Below, piece by piece: positions 6,431-13,777 of a stretch of 18,220 bases of DNA; position 1 is the stretch's first letter, and the number at the start of each line of letters is the position of its first letter. This stretch comes from JAJFKJ01 sp964443025 (GTDB taxonomy: Bacteria; Pseudomonadota; Gammaproteobacteria; JABCZS01): assembly GCA_964443025.1 (NCBI GenBank), contig CAYUEL010000034.1, forward strand, positions 1-18,220, written 5' to 3'. The position numbers and the translations under genes were made by a program. The notes under the pieces were generated by a model. The model did not search any database and was not told where the DNA came from. It worked only from the letters and a program-made list of their open reading frames with translations.

Positions 6431-7235
6431 GATCTTTTAGCTTCTTCAAAGCAGCTTTTTCAATTTGACGAATTCTTTCTAATGAAACACCAAATCTTAC
6501 ACTAAGATCTTCTAATGTTGATTTTTTATGACTCAACCAACGCTCTTTTAAAATGACTTGTTCACGTTCGCCCAGTTTGTTTAGGGCTTGATAAAGCTGA
6601 TTTTGCGCGCCAACAACCGAAGTACTTTGCTCAAGCACGATAGCGGGATCCGCTTGATAATCAATTAGTTCATATTCACACTCTAAAGGCGTGTCATGCG
6701 CATTTAATCGCATTTCCATTTCACGAACCGCATCCGGTGAAACATCAAGATCTTTCGCAACACCTTCAATTTCTTCTTCACTGAACCAACCTAAGCGCGT
6801 TTTCATTTTACGCAGATTAAAAAATAATTTGCGTTGGGCTTTTGTTGTTGCAACACGGACAATACGCCAATTACGTAAAATGAATTCGTGAATTTCAGCT
6901 TTGATCCAATGTACCGCAAATGCAGCCAAGCGTACATTTTTTTTGGGATCAAACCGTTTTACCGCTTTCATTAGTCCGATGTTGCCTTCTTGAATAAGAT
7001 CTGCAACTGCCAATCCATAACCAGAATAGCCCCTTGCGACACGTATCACAAAACGTAAATGGCTTAGTACGAGACTTCGCGCAGCATCTAAATCATTTTC
7101 TTCTTGCAAGCGACGGGCAAATTCAAATTCTTGTGACTCTGAAAGCATGGGGATTGAATTGGCATAAGCCATATAAGCTTCCACACTGCCGCCAGGCAGG
7201 GAAACTTGAGAGGGCCGTAAGGTATTGTTTTGCAT
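6402..7235 (-). CDS. rpoH: RNA polymerase heat-shock sigma factor sigma-32
   Basis: This 277-residue sigma-70-family protein directs RNA polymerase to heat-shock promoters. Sigma region 1.2/2.1 lies at about 17-75, region 2.2-2.4 includes DLIQEGNIGLMKAVKRFDP (79-97) and the W-rich VHWIKAEIHEFILRNWRIV (108-126). The diagnostic RpoH box QRKLFFNLR is at 134-142, and the region 4.2 helix-turn-helix is STLEDLSVRFGVSLERIRQIEKAALKKLK (239-267). Length matches gammaproteobacterial RpoH (about 284). AGGAGT lies 7 bases before the ATG. It follows ftsX after a 65-base gap with its own promoter and a CIRCE-like operator, so it may be expressed both from the ftsYEX run and separately. The 3' end overlaps a convergent gene by 29 bases with no terminator visible. 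Confidence 0.95.
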   Translation of the reverse strand: MQNNTLRPSQVSLPGGSVEAYMAYANSIPMLSESQEFEFARRLQEENDLDAARSLVLSHLRFVIRVARGYSGYGLAVADLIQEGNIGLMKAVKRFDPKKNVRLAAFAVHWIKAEIHEFILRNWRIVRVATTKAQRKLFFNLRKMKTRLGWFSEEEIEGVAKDLDVSPDAVREMEMRLNAHDTPLECEYELIDYQADPAIVLEQSTSVVGAQNQLYQALNKLGEREQVILKERWLSHKKSTLEDLSVRFGVSLERIRQIEKAALKKLKDLISLVDSSN

Positions 7236-7257
7236 GCTTTTTACTCCTCTACCACCA

Positions 7258-7284
7258 TTAGCAGTCTTACCTAGAGAGTGCTAA
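7258..7284. promoter_or_regulatory. CIRCE-like HrcA operator upstream of rpoH
   Basis: The plus strand reads TTAGCAGTC, nine bases, GAGTGCTAA. The CIRCE consensus bound by HrcA is TTAGCACTC-N9-GAGTGCTAA, so 17 of 18 arm bases match (only 7264 differs) and the spacer is exactly nine. It lies just at and downstream of the predicted rpoH transcript start, where a bound repressor would block transcription. Confidence 0.82.
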
Positions 7285-7289
7285 AAATA

Positions 7290-7319
7290 ATTCTAGCACA
7301 TCAGGTATGTTGTTGCCAG
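7290..7319 (-). promoter_or_regulatory. Predicted sigma-70 promoter of rpoH
   Basis: On the minus strand an extended -10 TGCTAGAAT (TAGAAT at 7290-7295) is preceded 18 bases upstream by CTGGCA (7314-7319, 4 of 6 to TTGACA), partly inside the ftsX 3' end. The predicted start near 7283 puts the CIRCE-like operator at the transcript start and leaves a leader of about 48 bases. Confidence 0.5.
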
Positions 7320-8266
7320 AGGTAGCGGGTGACTGATATCCAAGCGCCTAACATTGCCACCCAACATGAAAGTATCACAATTCCCACATTCACTTTCCAA
7401 CCCAGTGTGGCAGGTTGCCATTGGCTTGCATAAGCTTGGAGAAGCTCATACAAAGGTTCTTTTAAGAATGCGCCTGCCATTATTAGAATTAACAAACCCA
7501 AACCACTTCCCAACAAGCCTATCCAAAAACCCGTGTACAAAAAAGGTCTACGCACAAAACTATTACTTGCACCCACCATTTTTGCTACTTGAATTTCCTG
7601 TTTACGTTGTATTAATTGGCCACGAATAGTATTACTAACCACTAACAATAACCCAACACCTAATAACACGCCTAATATAGCGACTGTTTTTTGCAACAAC
7701 GCTAAAATAGATTGCATACGCATCACCCAAATGACATCAATACTTGCGGTAGCAATTTCAGGGATGGCATCGAGATCTAGTTGCAATTGTTTAAGTGCTT
7801 CAACATCCATACTTGCAGGCAAAATAGTAAGAACCGCGGGTAAAGGATTATAATCCAACACCGCCAGCGCATCACCCATATCTGTTGTGGATTGAAATTG
7901 CATTAACGCCTCTTCGGGTGTTAAATAAGTAATTTGCGCAATATTTTCTTGCAATTTTAATTGATTAACCAAACCCATGGCTTGCTCTTCGGATAAATTA
8001 TCCTGCAAAAATAAGGTGATTTCTCCGCCTTGCTCCCATTGTTTTGCAATTGTATTAAGATTATCACTCGCCCAATAAAGTGCAACAGGCAAACATAATA
8101 CAATAGCAAACACACCCAGTGCCACTATTGTTGCTAAAGGTGTTTGCCAAAGATATCGGAAACTTCGTTTGCATTCACGTGCATGCTGCCAACGCCACAT
8201 TTTAAAACGTTGTGTTTGCTTCGGCACGTACCGTTTATTTTGTATCCGGGATTTAACTGGCTTCAT
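7301..8266 (-). CDS. ftsX: Cell-division ABC transporter permease subunit FtsX
   Basis: FtsX is the inner-membrane partner of FtsE that links the divisome to periplasmic murein hydrolase activation. I chose the ATG at 8266 (321 residues) over the TTG at 8278, since GAG lies 8 bases ahead of it. A basic cytoplasmic N-terminus (1-40) is followed by a first membrane helix (about 43-66), a periplasmic domain with GEITLFLQDN and EEALMQFQS-like segments, and three further helices near the C-terminus, with RGQLIQRKQEIQVAKMVGAS as the typical loop after helix 2. The gene overlaps the ftsE end by 14 bases, indicating coupling. Assignment is firm from topology, motifs and context. Confidence 0.93.
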   Translation of the reverse strand: MKPVKSRIQNKRYVPKQTQRFKMWRWQHARECKRSFRYLWQTPLATIVALGVFAIVLCLPVALYWASDNLNTIAKQWEQGGEITLFLQDNLSEEQAMGLVNQLKLQENIAQITYLTPEEALMQFQSTTDMGDALAVLDYNPLPAVLTILPASMDVEALKQLQLDLDAIPEIATASIDVIWVMRMQSILALLQKTVAILGVLLGVGLLLVVSNTIRGQLIQRKQEIQVAKMVGASNSFVRRPFLYTGFWIGLLGSGLGLLILIMAGAFLKEPLYELLQAYASQWQPATLGWKVNVGIVILSCWVAMLGAWISVTRYLWQQHT

Positions 8267-8936
8267 GTTGTAACTCAAGTTGATTCAAGGTTATTCGACC
8301 TTTTGCTAAGTTTAAAATTGGATATCGAGCACTTTCAATTAATTCCAAATTATGCGTGGCAATTAAAACTGTCGCACCCACTTGATTGAAACGCTCAAAC
8401 AAATTCATGATGCTATGTGCTAAATCAAAATCTAAATTACCCGTAGGTTCATCTGCTAATAATATGGAAGGTCTATTAACAATAGCGCGTGCAATACTCA
8501 CACGTTGTTGTTCTCCACCTGAAAGGCTTGCAGGATTCACAAGCATTTTATCAAGTAACTTCACCGTTTCAAGTGCCGCTTGTACACGCTTTCTAATGTC
8601 AACCGGTGAAAAACCTGCGACATATAAAGGTAATGCGACATTTTCAAATACATTGCGATCAGTTAACAACATAGGATCTTGGAAAACGACACCAATATTC
8701 TGTCTGAATTTTGCGATCTTTGCGCCTGATAAGCGACTTAAATCCAACCCATCGACAATAATCTGTCCATGACTGGGTCGTTCCAGTAATGTTAATAGTC
8801 GTAATAAAGTACTTTTTCCAGCTCCGGAATGTCCCGTTAAAAAAGCCATTTGACCTTTCAACAAGGAAAAATTAATATCGGTTAATGCGCTAATGTCGCC
8901 TGCGTATTTTTTAGAAACCTGTTTGCATGTAATCAT
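8253..8936 (-). CDS. ftsE: Cell-division ATP-binding protein FtsE
   Basis: FtsE is the cytosolic ATPase that pairs with FtsX at the division site. The 227-residue protein has all ABC motifs: Walker A GHSGAGKST (35-43), Q-loop Gln86 in FQDPMLL, signature LSGGEQQR (138-145), Walker B ILLADEP (158-164), and switch His195 in ATHN. FtsE-specific features are the short length and the match of VGVVFQDP-like and LSGGEQQRVSIARAIVNRP stretches. The gene starts 5 bases after the ftsY stop and overlaps ftsX, forming the standard ftsYEX run. Assignment is firm. Confidence 0.95.
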   Translation of the reverse strand: MITCKQVSKKYAGDISALTDINFSLLKGQMAFLTGHSGAGKSTLLRLLTLLERPSHGQIIVDGLDLSRLSGAKIAKFRQNIGVVFQDPMLLTDRNVFENVALPLYVAGFSPVDIRKRVQAALETVKLLDKMLVNPASLSGGEQQRVSIARAIVNRPSILLADEPTGNLDFDLAHSIMNLFERFNQVGATVLIATHNLELIESARYPILNLAKGRITLNQLELQHEAS

Positions 8937-8941
8937 GTTAC

Positions 8942-9928
8942 TTAACCTTTCTCATGTTCTAGTAAAGCCTGTACAAAGGTCTTTGCATCGAACGGTTTGA
9001 GATCATCCACTTTTTCACCGACCCCAATGAAACGGATAGGAATACTTTGTTGCTTGGCCAACGCAAACACCACACCACCTTTTGCCGTCCCATCCAGTTT
9101 AGTTAATATTAGACTATTAATGTCAACTGCTTGTTTAAATTCTTTGGCCTGAAGTAATGCATTTTGCCCAATGGTTGCATCCAGCACAAGCATTACTTCG
9201 TGAGGCGCATGAGGGTCAAGTTTCTTAACGACGCGTGTCACCTTTTTTAATTCTTCCATCAAATGTGATTGAGTATGTAACCGACCGGCCGTATCCGCAA
9301 TAACGATATCAACGCCACGCGCAATTCCTGCTTGAAACGCGTCATAAACAACTGCTGCGCTATCAGCTCCATGTTGCTGCGCAATGACAGGCACTTGATT
9401 CCGTTCGCCCCACACTTGAAGCTGCTCAATTGCTGCAGCTCGAAATGTATCGCCTGCTGCCAATAAAACGCTTTTACCTTGGGCTTGAAAATAATGAGCC
9501 AATTTTCCGATAGTCGTGGTTTTGCCTGCACCATTAATACCGACGACCACAATCAATGTGGGTTTCGCTTCTGTGATTGCTTGCAAGTGATGAGGCATCG
9601 ATAACAGTTTCATCAACTCTTCACCCAGCGCATTAAACACGGCTTCTCCATCGTTAAGCTCATGACGTTTCAGTTTCGCGGTTAAATCATTGATGATCTC
9701 TTGTGTTGCTTCAACCCCTACATCCGCCAGTAGCAGCTGTGTTTCAATTTCCTCCAGTAAATTTTCATCAATCGTTTTTGCGCCCAAAAGCAAATTAGCT
9801 AAATTATTTGTCAGTTGATGCCTTGTTTTACTTAATCCCTGCTTAATACGTGAAAATAAGCTCTGATTTTCTGAATGTTCTAATTTTTCAGGTTGATTGG
9901 TTGTTTTCTTCTTAAAATGGAATATCAT
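8942..9928 (-). CDS. ftsY: Signal recognition particle receptor GTPase FtsY
   Basis: FtsY is the membrane-associated SRP receptor that delivers ribosomes translating membrane proteins to the translocon. The 328-residue protein has a short, charged N-terminal region (1-25) rather than the long acidic A domain of E. coli, then an N domain (about 25-120) and the NG GTPase: P-loop GINGAGKTTTIGKLA (130-144), GDTFRAAA (159-166), DTAGRLHT (212-219), TKLDGTAKGG (276-285) and FIGVGEKVDDL (300-310). GAAGGT precedes the ATG by 7 bases. Its start codon is only 26 bases from that of the divergent M16 gene, so its promoter must lie within that gene. Assignment is firm. Confidence 0.95.
   Translation of the reverse strand: MIFHFKKKTTNQPEKLEHSENQSLFSRIKQGLSKTRHQLTNNLANLLLGAKTIDENLLEEIETQLLLADVGVEATQEIINDLTAKLKRHELNDGEAVFNALGEELMKLLSMPHHLQAITEAKPTLIVVVGINGAGKTTTIGKLAHYFQAQGKSVLLAAGDTFRAAAIEQLQVWGERNQVPVIAQQHGADSAAVVYDAFQAGIARGVDIVIADTAGRLHTQSHLMEELKKVTRVVKKLDPHAPHEVMLVLDATIGQNALLQAKEFKQAVDINSLILTKLDGTAKGGVVFALAKQQSIPIRFIGVGEKVDDLKPFDAKTFVQALLEHEKG
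9901..9928 (+). promoter_or_regulatory. Candidate promoter of the M16 peptidase genes (inside ftsY)
   Basis: TTGTTT (9901-9906), a 16-base spacer and TATCAT (9923-9928, 5 of 6) point toward the M16 gene. The start would fall near 9935, giving a leader of about 20 bases with AGGAG at 9941. Only weakly supported because the -35 is poor. Confidence 0.33.
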
Positions 9929-9954
9929 GTTATTACCTTCAGGAGTTTTTGTTC

Positions 9955-11295
9955 ATGTGCCCTAGGATAGCAATTTTCACCTTGTTTTGTCTAATCTGGA
10001 CAACTGCATTAACGCAAGCCCTTCCAACCACAGAGTATACACTTCCCAATGGACTTAAGTTGATTGTCCGCGAAGACCATCGTGCACCGATCGTTACGGT
10101 GCAAATCTGGTACAAAGTCGGATCGAGCTACGAACATATGGGAATTACAGGTATATCACATATCCTCGAACACATGATGTTCAAAGGCACAAGTAAATAC
10201 CCTGGCACACAATTCGCCGATATTATCACTCAACAAGGCGGTGTATTAAACGCATTCACGAGTTACGATTTCACCGGCTATTACCAATCATTACCTAAAG
10301 AACAATTATCAATTGCACTCGAACTTGAAGCCGATCGCATGCGCAATATCAATTTTACAAAAGAAGCTTTTGATACAGAGTTACAAGTCATTATTGAAGA
10401 AAGACGCTTGCGCACCGATGACGTTCCAACTGAACTTACCTATGAACGTTTTAGTGCTGCTGCATTCGTGAATAACACATACCGTAATCCTATTATCGGT
10501 TGGCCAGATGATATTAAAAATGCAACGCATGAACAATCGCTTCATTGGTATCAACGTTGGTACGCACCTAATAATGCGACCGTTGTTGTAGTAGGCGATG
10601 TCAACCCTGAAGAAGTGAAAAAACTTACATCAAAATATTTTGAAGTGATTAAAACATCTGTTATTCCTGAAGCTCCTGTACAACACGAGGTTGTTCCTTT
10701 AGGTGAAAAACGTATCATTGTAAAAAGACCCGCCAATATGCCACAACTTTACATGGGTTTCTATGTGCCTGTGATACTGACAACACAAGAGGCTTGGGAA
10801 ATTCCTGCATTAACCGTTCTTGCAACTATTTTAGATGGTGGTGAAAGCACACGTTTCGCTAAACATCTCATTCGTGAACAAGCAATCGCAGCGGGTATAT
10901 CCACCTGGTATTCCCCCATGATGAGGCAAGGTACTTTGTTTACTATTTCAGCCGTACCTAAACCCGGAAAAACATTAACGGAACTTGAGGATGCTATTTG
11001 GCAAGAAATCGTCGCATTGCAAACAACTTTAGCTGATAAGCAAGAGCTTGAACGCGCTAAAATACAATTCAAGGCAGGTGATGTTTATCAAAAAGATTCC
11101 ATTAGCACGCAAGCCATTGAAATTGGTAGTTTGGAAAGTGTTGGATTACCTTGGCAAACGAATGAAGAATTCTTGCAAGAAATTGATAAAGTAACGCTCA
11201 AGCAAATACAAGCTGTCGCACAAAAGTATTTCACACGTGACAATCTTACGGTAGCCATCTTAGAACCTATTGCAATGCAAAACGGGGGTTCCTAA
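9955..11295 (+). CDS. Exported M16-family zinc metallopeptidase (catalytic subunit)
   Basis: M16 (insulinase/pitrilysin family) peptidases degrade small peptides in the periplasm. I chose ATG 9955, with AGGAG 9 bases upstream, over the TTG at 9949 that sits too close to it; the product is 446 residues. A signal peptide covers about 1-23 (hydrophobic IFTLFCLIWTTALTQALP). The inverted zinc motif HxxEH is HILEH at 69-73 in GISHILEHMMFKGT, and the distal glutamate ligand is in VIIEERRLRTDD (145-156), about 76 residues later. The C-terminal half follows the second M16 domain. The next gene begins 2 bases after its stop and encodes a partner lacking HxxEH, matching the usual bacterial catalytic/non-catalytic pair. 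Function in general is firm; the natural substrate is unknown. Confidence 0.92.
   Translation: MCPRIAIFTLFCLIWTTALTQALPTTEYTLPNGLKLIVREDHRAPIVTVQIWYKVGSSYEHMGITGISHILEHMMFKGTSKYPGTQFADIITQQGGVLNAFTSYDFTGYYQSLPKEQLSIALELEADRMRNINFTKEAFDTELQVIIEERRLRTDDVPTELTYERFSAAAFVNNTYRNPIIGWPDDIKNATHEQSLHWYQRWYAPNNATVVVVGDVNPEEVKKLTSKYFEVIKTSVIPEAPVQHEVVPLGEKRIIVKRPANMPQLYMGFYVPVILTTQEAWEIPALTVLATILDGGESTRFAKHLIREQAIAAGISTWYSPMMRQGTLFTISAVPKPGKTLTELEDAIWQEIVALQTTLADKQELERAKIQFKAGDVYQKDSISTQAIEIGSLESVGLPWQTNEEFLQEIDKVTLKQIQAVAQKYFTRDNLTVAILEPIAMQNGGS
9964..9993 (-). promoter_or_regulatory. Candidate promoter of ftsY (inside the M16 gene)
   Basis: On the minus strand TAGACA (9988-9993, 5 of 6 to TTGACA), an 18-base spacer and an extended -10 TGCTATCCT (TATCCT 9964-9969) face ftsY. 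The predicted start near 9957 leaves a leader of about 29 bases. It would explain how ftsY is transcribed despite the 26-base divergent gap. Confidence 0.45.
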
Positions 11296-11297
11296 TC

Positions 11298-12680
11298 ATG
11301 TTTGCAACATTCAAAAAACATCCTGAAAAAGCAATTATTATCTTAGTCCTTCTTGTTCTTTTACCTGCATTTTTTATAGTTCAACACTTTTGGCCAATGA
11401 GCGCTCGATTCAGCACTGCTCATGTTGCCAGTGAACATGGCATTTTTGACATTCATCATTGGCAAGAGAATGGTGCTCAAGTTGCATTTGTACCATTACC
11501 TGAATTACCCATCGTTGATATCACTATTTTATTTCCCGCAGGATCTGCTTTTGATAACGAACAACATGGTTTGGCTTTTTTGACTGCTCAAATGATTGGT
11601 GAAGACACCGATACGCAAGATGCACAAAATATTCATGAAGCATTTGAAAATGTCGGATCAAAATTTTCTACGGAAGTAACACGGGATTATTCCGCAGTTT
11701 ATTTGCGAACATTAAGCGACCATTCTTCTTTAACTCCATCTATTGATATGTTAAAACAGTTATTAGAAACAACCACATTTAAAGAGGCTACTTTCCAACG
11801 TGAAAAAAATCGATTGTTAGCTGCAATCCAACTGCGCGACCAATCCCCCGGTAATCTTGCTCAAATTGATTTTTATGAAGCAGCGTACGGTGAACATCCT
11901 TATGCACATCCAATCATGGGTACGCAAGATACAATACAAGCATTAACCACTCAAGATCTAGATAAGTTTTTTTCATCCTATTATGCACGTAATTACGCGG
12001 TGATCGCGATCAGTGGTGATATCTCTCTTCGTCAAGCACAAAATATTGCGAATGATTTACTGGAAGGCTTACCATTAGGAATTGCAAGTACTCAAATTCC
12101 ATTGGTCCCCACGCCACAGGCAAAAAAAGATCATGTTACTTTCCCATCAACACAAACACATATTTTGCTTGGAATGCCAGCGATGGCAAAAGGTAATCCT
12201 GACTTCTTTGCTTTTTCCGTAGGGAATCATATATTAGGCGTAAGTCCATTGGTATCGCGATTATTTAGCGTGGTACGTGAACAAGAAGGCTTGGCTTATA
12301 ATATTGCGAGTTATCTTGTCACATTAAAGCAACCCGGCCCTTTTGTGGTTAATTTACAAACACGTGGCAATGAGGCAAAGAAAGCGCTCGATTTAGCTCA
12401 AAAAACATTGGAACAATATATACAACAAGGCCCAACTGAAGATGAAATTAAAAATGCCAAAGCCAATATCAATGGCAGTTTCGCATTAGGCATCGGCAGT
12501 AATGAAGCAATTGTAAACCTCGTTGCTATGATGGCTTTTTATGGTTTACCTTGGGATTATTATCAAACTTATCGAGATAATATTAATGCCGTGACGAAAG
12601 AAGATATTCAACGTGTACTTCGAGAATATTTACCATTATCAGAATTTGTACAAGTATCCGTGGGCGAACATGCCCCCTAA
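11298..12680 (+). CDS. M16-family peptidase-like protein, membrane-anchored, no HxxEH (partner subunit)
   Basis: This 460-residue protein starts MFATFKKHPEK then a hydrophobic helix (about 12-29), so it is probably a membrane-anchored periplasmic protein. The body aligns by eye with M16 peptidases: FPAGSAFDNEQHGLAFLTAQMIGEDT (79-104) sits where HxxEH should be, but the motif is missing. It keeps the C-terminal REQEGLAYNIASYL segment with the conserved Arg/Tyr that binds substrate in the second domain. This is the pattern of the non-catalytic half in two-gene M16 systems. It begins 2 bases after the catalytic gene, and rsmD overlaps its end by 11 bases, indicating one transcript. Family assignment is firm; complex formation is inference. 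Confidence 0.88.
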   Translation: MFATFKKHPEKAIIILVLLVLLPAFFIVQHFWPMSARFSTAHVASEHGIFDIHHWQENGAQVAFVPLPELPIVDITILFPAGSAFDNEQHGLAFLTAQMIGEDTDTQDAQNIHEAFENVGSKFSTEVTRDYSAVYLRTLSDHSSLTPSIDMLKQLLETTTFKEATFQREKNRLLAAIQLRDQSPGNLAQIDFYEAAYGEHPYAHPIMGTQDTIQALTTQDLDKFFSSYYARNYAVIAISGDISLRQAQNIANDLLEGLPLGIASTQIPLVPTPQAKKDHVTFPSTQTHILLGMPAMAKGNPDFFAFSVGNHILGVSPLVSRLFSVVREQEGLAYNIASYLVTLKQPGPFVVNLQTRGNEAKKALDLAQKTLEQYIQQGPTEDEIKNAKANINGSFALGIGSNEAIVNLVAMMAFYGLPWDYYQTYRDNINAVTKEDIQRVLREYLPLSEFVQVSVGEHAP

Positions 12681-13236
12681 AAATCATCAGCTACGTATTA
12701 TTGGCGGCAAGTGGCGTTCGCGCATTATTACGTTTCCAGAGGTTGATACGATTCGCCCCACCCCCAATCGCGTGCGAGAAACTCTGTTTAATTGGATAAA
12801 ACACATCATTGTAAATGCAAACTGTTTAGATCTTTTTGCAGGCAGCGGCGCTCTTGGATTTGAAGCATTATCACGTGGTGCAACACATGTGACTTTTGTC
12901 GATAATCACGCAACCATCATTACCCACCTGGAAGCTCAGGGTAAACAATTAGAGGCCTTGGATTTTGAATGTGTCTGTCTCGATGCACTAGCATGGCTTT
13001 CTCAACCCGCCATAAAGAAATTTAATATCGTTTTTCTAGATCCTCCTTTCTCCCTGTCACTGATTGGCCCCTGCTTGCATCTCTTGTTTGAGAACCATTG
13101 GCTGGCCTCAGACGGGCTGATTTACGTAGAACAAGCCTCTGATTTGAGTGACCTCACATTGCCTGAGGGGATTTCTCTGTTGCGCCATAAACGAGCTGGC
13201 GATGTTTATTATGGATTACTTCAAGCTTGTGGATAA
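12670..13236 (+). CDS. rsmD: 16S rRNA m2G966 methyltransferase RsmD
   Basis: RsmD methylates N2 of G966 in 16S rRNA using S-adenosylmethionine. I chose the ATG at 12670 (MPPKNHQLRIIGGKWRSR), because the longer frame from 12613 is an in-frame shadow of the preceding gene and LRIIGGKWRSR is the usual N-terminal motif. The 188-residue product (E. coli about 198) has TIRPTPNRVRETLFNWI (27-43), the SAM-binding LDLFAGSGALGFEALSRGA (53-71) and the catalytic FLDPPF (122-127). It overlaps the M16 partner gene by 11 bases. Its last codons and stop coincide with a perfect DnaA box. Assignment is firm. Confidence 0.94.
   Translation: MPPKNHQLRIIGGKWRSRIITFPEVDTIRPTPNRVRETLFNWIKHIIVNANCLDLFAGSGALGFEALSRGATHVTFVDNHATIITHLEAQGKQLEALDFECVCLDALAWLSQPAIKKFNIVFLDPPFSLSLIGPCLHLLFENHWLASDGLIYVEQASDLSDLTLPEGISLLRHKRAGDVYYGLLQACG
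13228..13236. promoter_or_regulatory. Perfect DnaA box at the end of rsmD
   Basis: TGTGGATAA (the complement of TTATCCACA) overlaps the rsmD stop codon. With the two boxes at 14451 and 14527 it makes three perfect boxes in 1.3 kb, all in the same orientation. Confidence 0.45.
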
Positions 13237-13270
13237 GTTTCCTCGTTAAATCAATCAGATGGTCAATTAT

Positions 13271-13299
13271 TTGACACCCTGTCAATCCTCGACGATAGT
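13271..13299 (+). promoter_or_regulatory. Predicted promoter of the DUF1488-like gene with overlapping palindrome
   Basis: A consensus TTGACA (13271-13276), a 17-base spacer and GATAGT (13294-13299, 4 of 6) face the small gene at 13360. The -35 is one arm of a perfect inverted repeat TTGACA-CCC-TGTCAA (13271-13285), a plausible operator. The start would be near 13306, immediately before a GC-rich inverted repeat. Confidence 0.5.
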
Positions 13300-13306
13300 T
13301 AGATTA

Positions 13307-13329
13307 GCCGTACGGGGGTCCCCTACGGC
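13307..13329. repeat. GC-rich inverted repeat in the leader of the DUF1488-like gene
   Basis: GCCGTACGGGG and CCCCTACGGC can pair over ten base pairs with one bulged C and a 2-base loop. It would lie at the very 5' end of the predicted transcript, where such hairpins may stabilise mRNA. No T run follows, so it is not a terminator in this direction. On the minus strand it also shows a GTAG head. Confidence 0.5.
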
Positions 13330-13359
13330 AAGAGCTAAACCCTTAAGGGAGTGCCTATC

Positions 13360-13659
13360 ATGAGACAAGAAAAACCAAATTCCATTTCCTTTGGCCCCGT
13401 AAACTACGATAAAGACAAACATGTGCTTCGCACACAAGGTAATTTTGGTGACACTAAAATTACATGTTCCATCACGGAAGATGCTTTAAAAGAAGTTTAC
13501 TTCACCAAAGGCGGAGAGAAAGAATGTGTGTTGTCGTTTAAACAACATGAACCACAAATTCAAAAAGCTGTCATGAAAAAAATTCAGCTGAAAGAATGGC
13601 GCGTTCCTAACAAAGAAATCTTGTTAAATGGAAAAGATCTTCGACAATATGGTGAATGA
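13360..13659 (+). CDS. DUF1488-like small protein
   Basis: I chose ATG 13360, because AAGGGAG lies 8 bases upstream; the GTG at 13351 overlaps that ribosome site. The 99-residue protein is soluble and has no signal peptide. Its layout ISFGPVNYDKDKHVLR, then GNFGDTKITCSITEDALKEVYF, then FKQHEPQIQKAVMKKI and a final LLNGKDLRQYG resembles DUF1488 proteins (strand, G-x-x-V-x-C-x-I-x-x-x-A-L, then an I-x-x-x-A-x-x-K helix). That family has no known function. The gene has its own promoter and a strong terminator, so it is a monocistronic unit between rsmD and convergent rsmJ. The family call is moderate. Confidence 0.7.
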   Translation: MRQEKPNSISFGPVNYDKDKHVLRTQGNFGDTKITCSITEDALKEVYFTKGGEKECVLSFKQHEPQIQKAVMKKIQLKEWRVPNKEILLNGKDLRQYGE

Positions 13660-13679
13660 TACATAATAACCTCACAAAC

Positions 13680-13706
13680 AGGGGCGCTTAATGCGCCTCT
13701 TTTTTT
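13680..13706 (+). terminator. Rho-independent terminator after the DUF1488-like gene
   Basis: AGGGGCGC, loop TTAAT, GCGCCTCT pairs over eight positions with one G-T wobble and runs straight into a T run (TTTTTTT). It lies 21 bases after the stop codon and is the clearest terminator in the window. Confidence 0.88.
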
Positions 13707-13777
13707 ATACTGCGCGCAAAATAAACTCTAATCCTTTGTTGTAATAGTTTATCTTGATAATTGATATCATGTTGATC

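Noticed and set aside
13307..13329. Possible terminator for rsmD
   Set aside because: The inverted repeat has no following T run on the plus strand and lies after a good promoter, so it is better read as the leader hairpin of the next gene.
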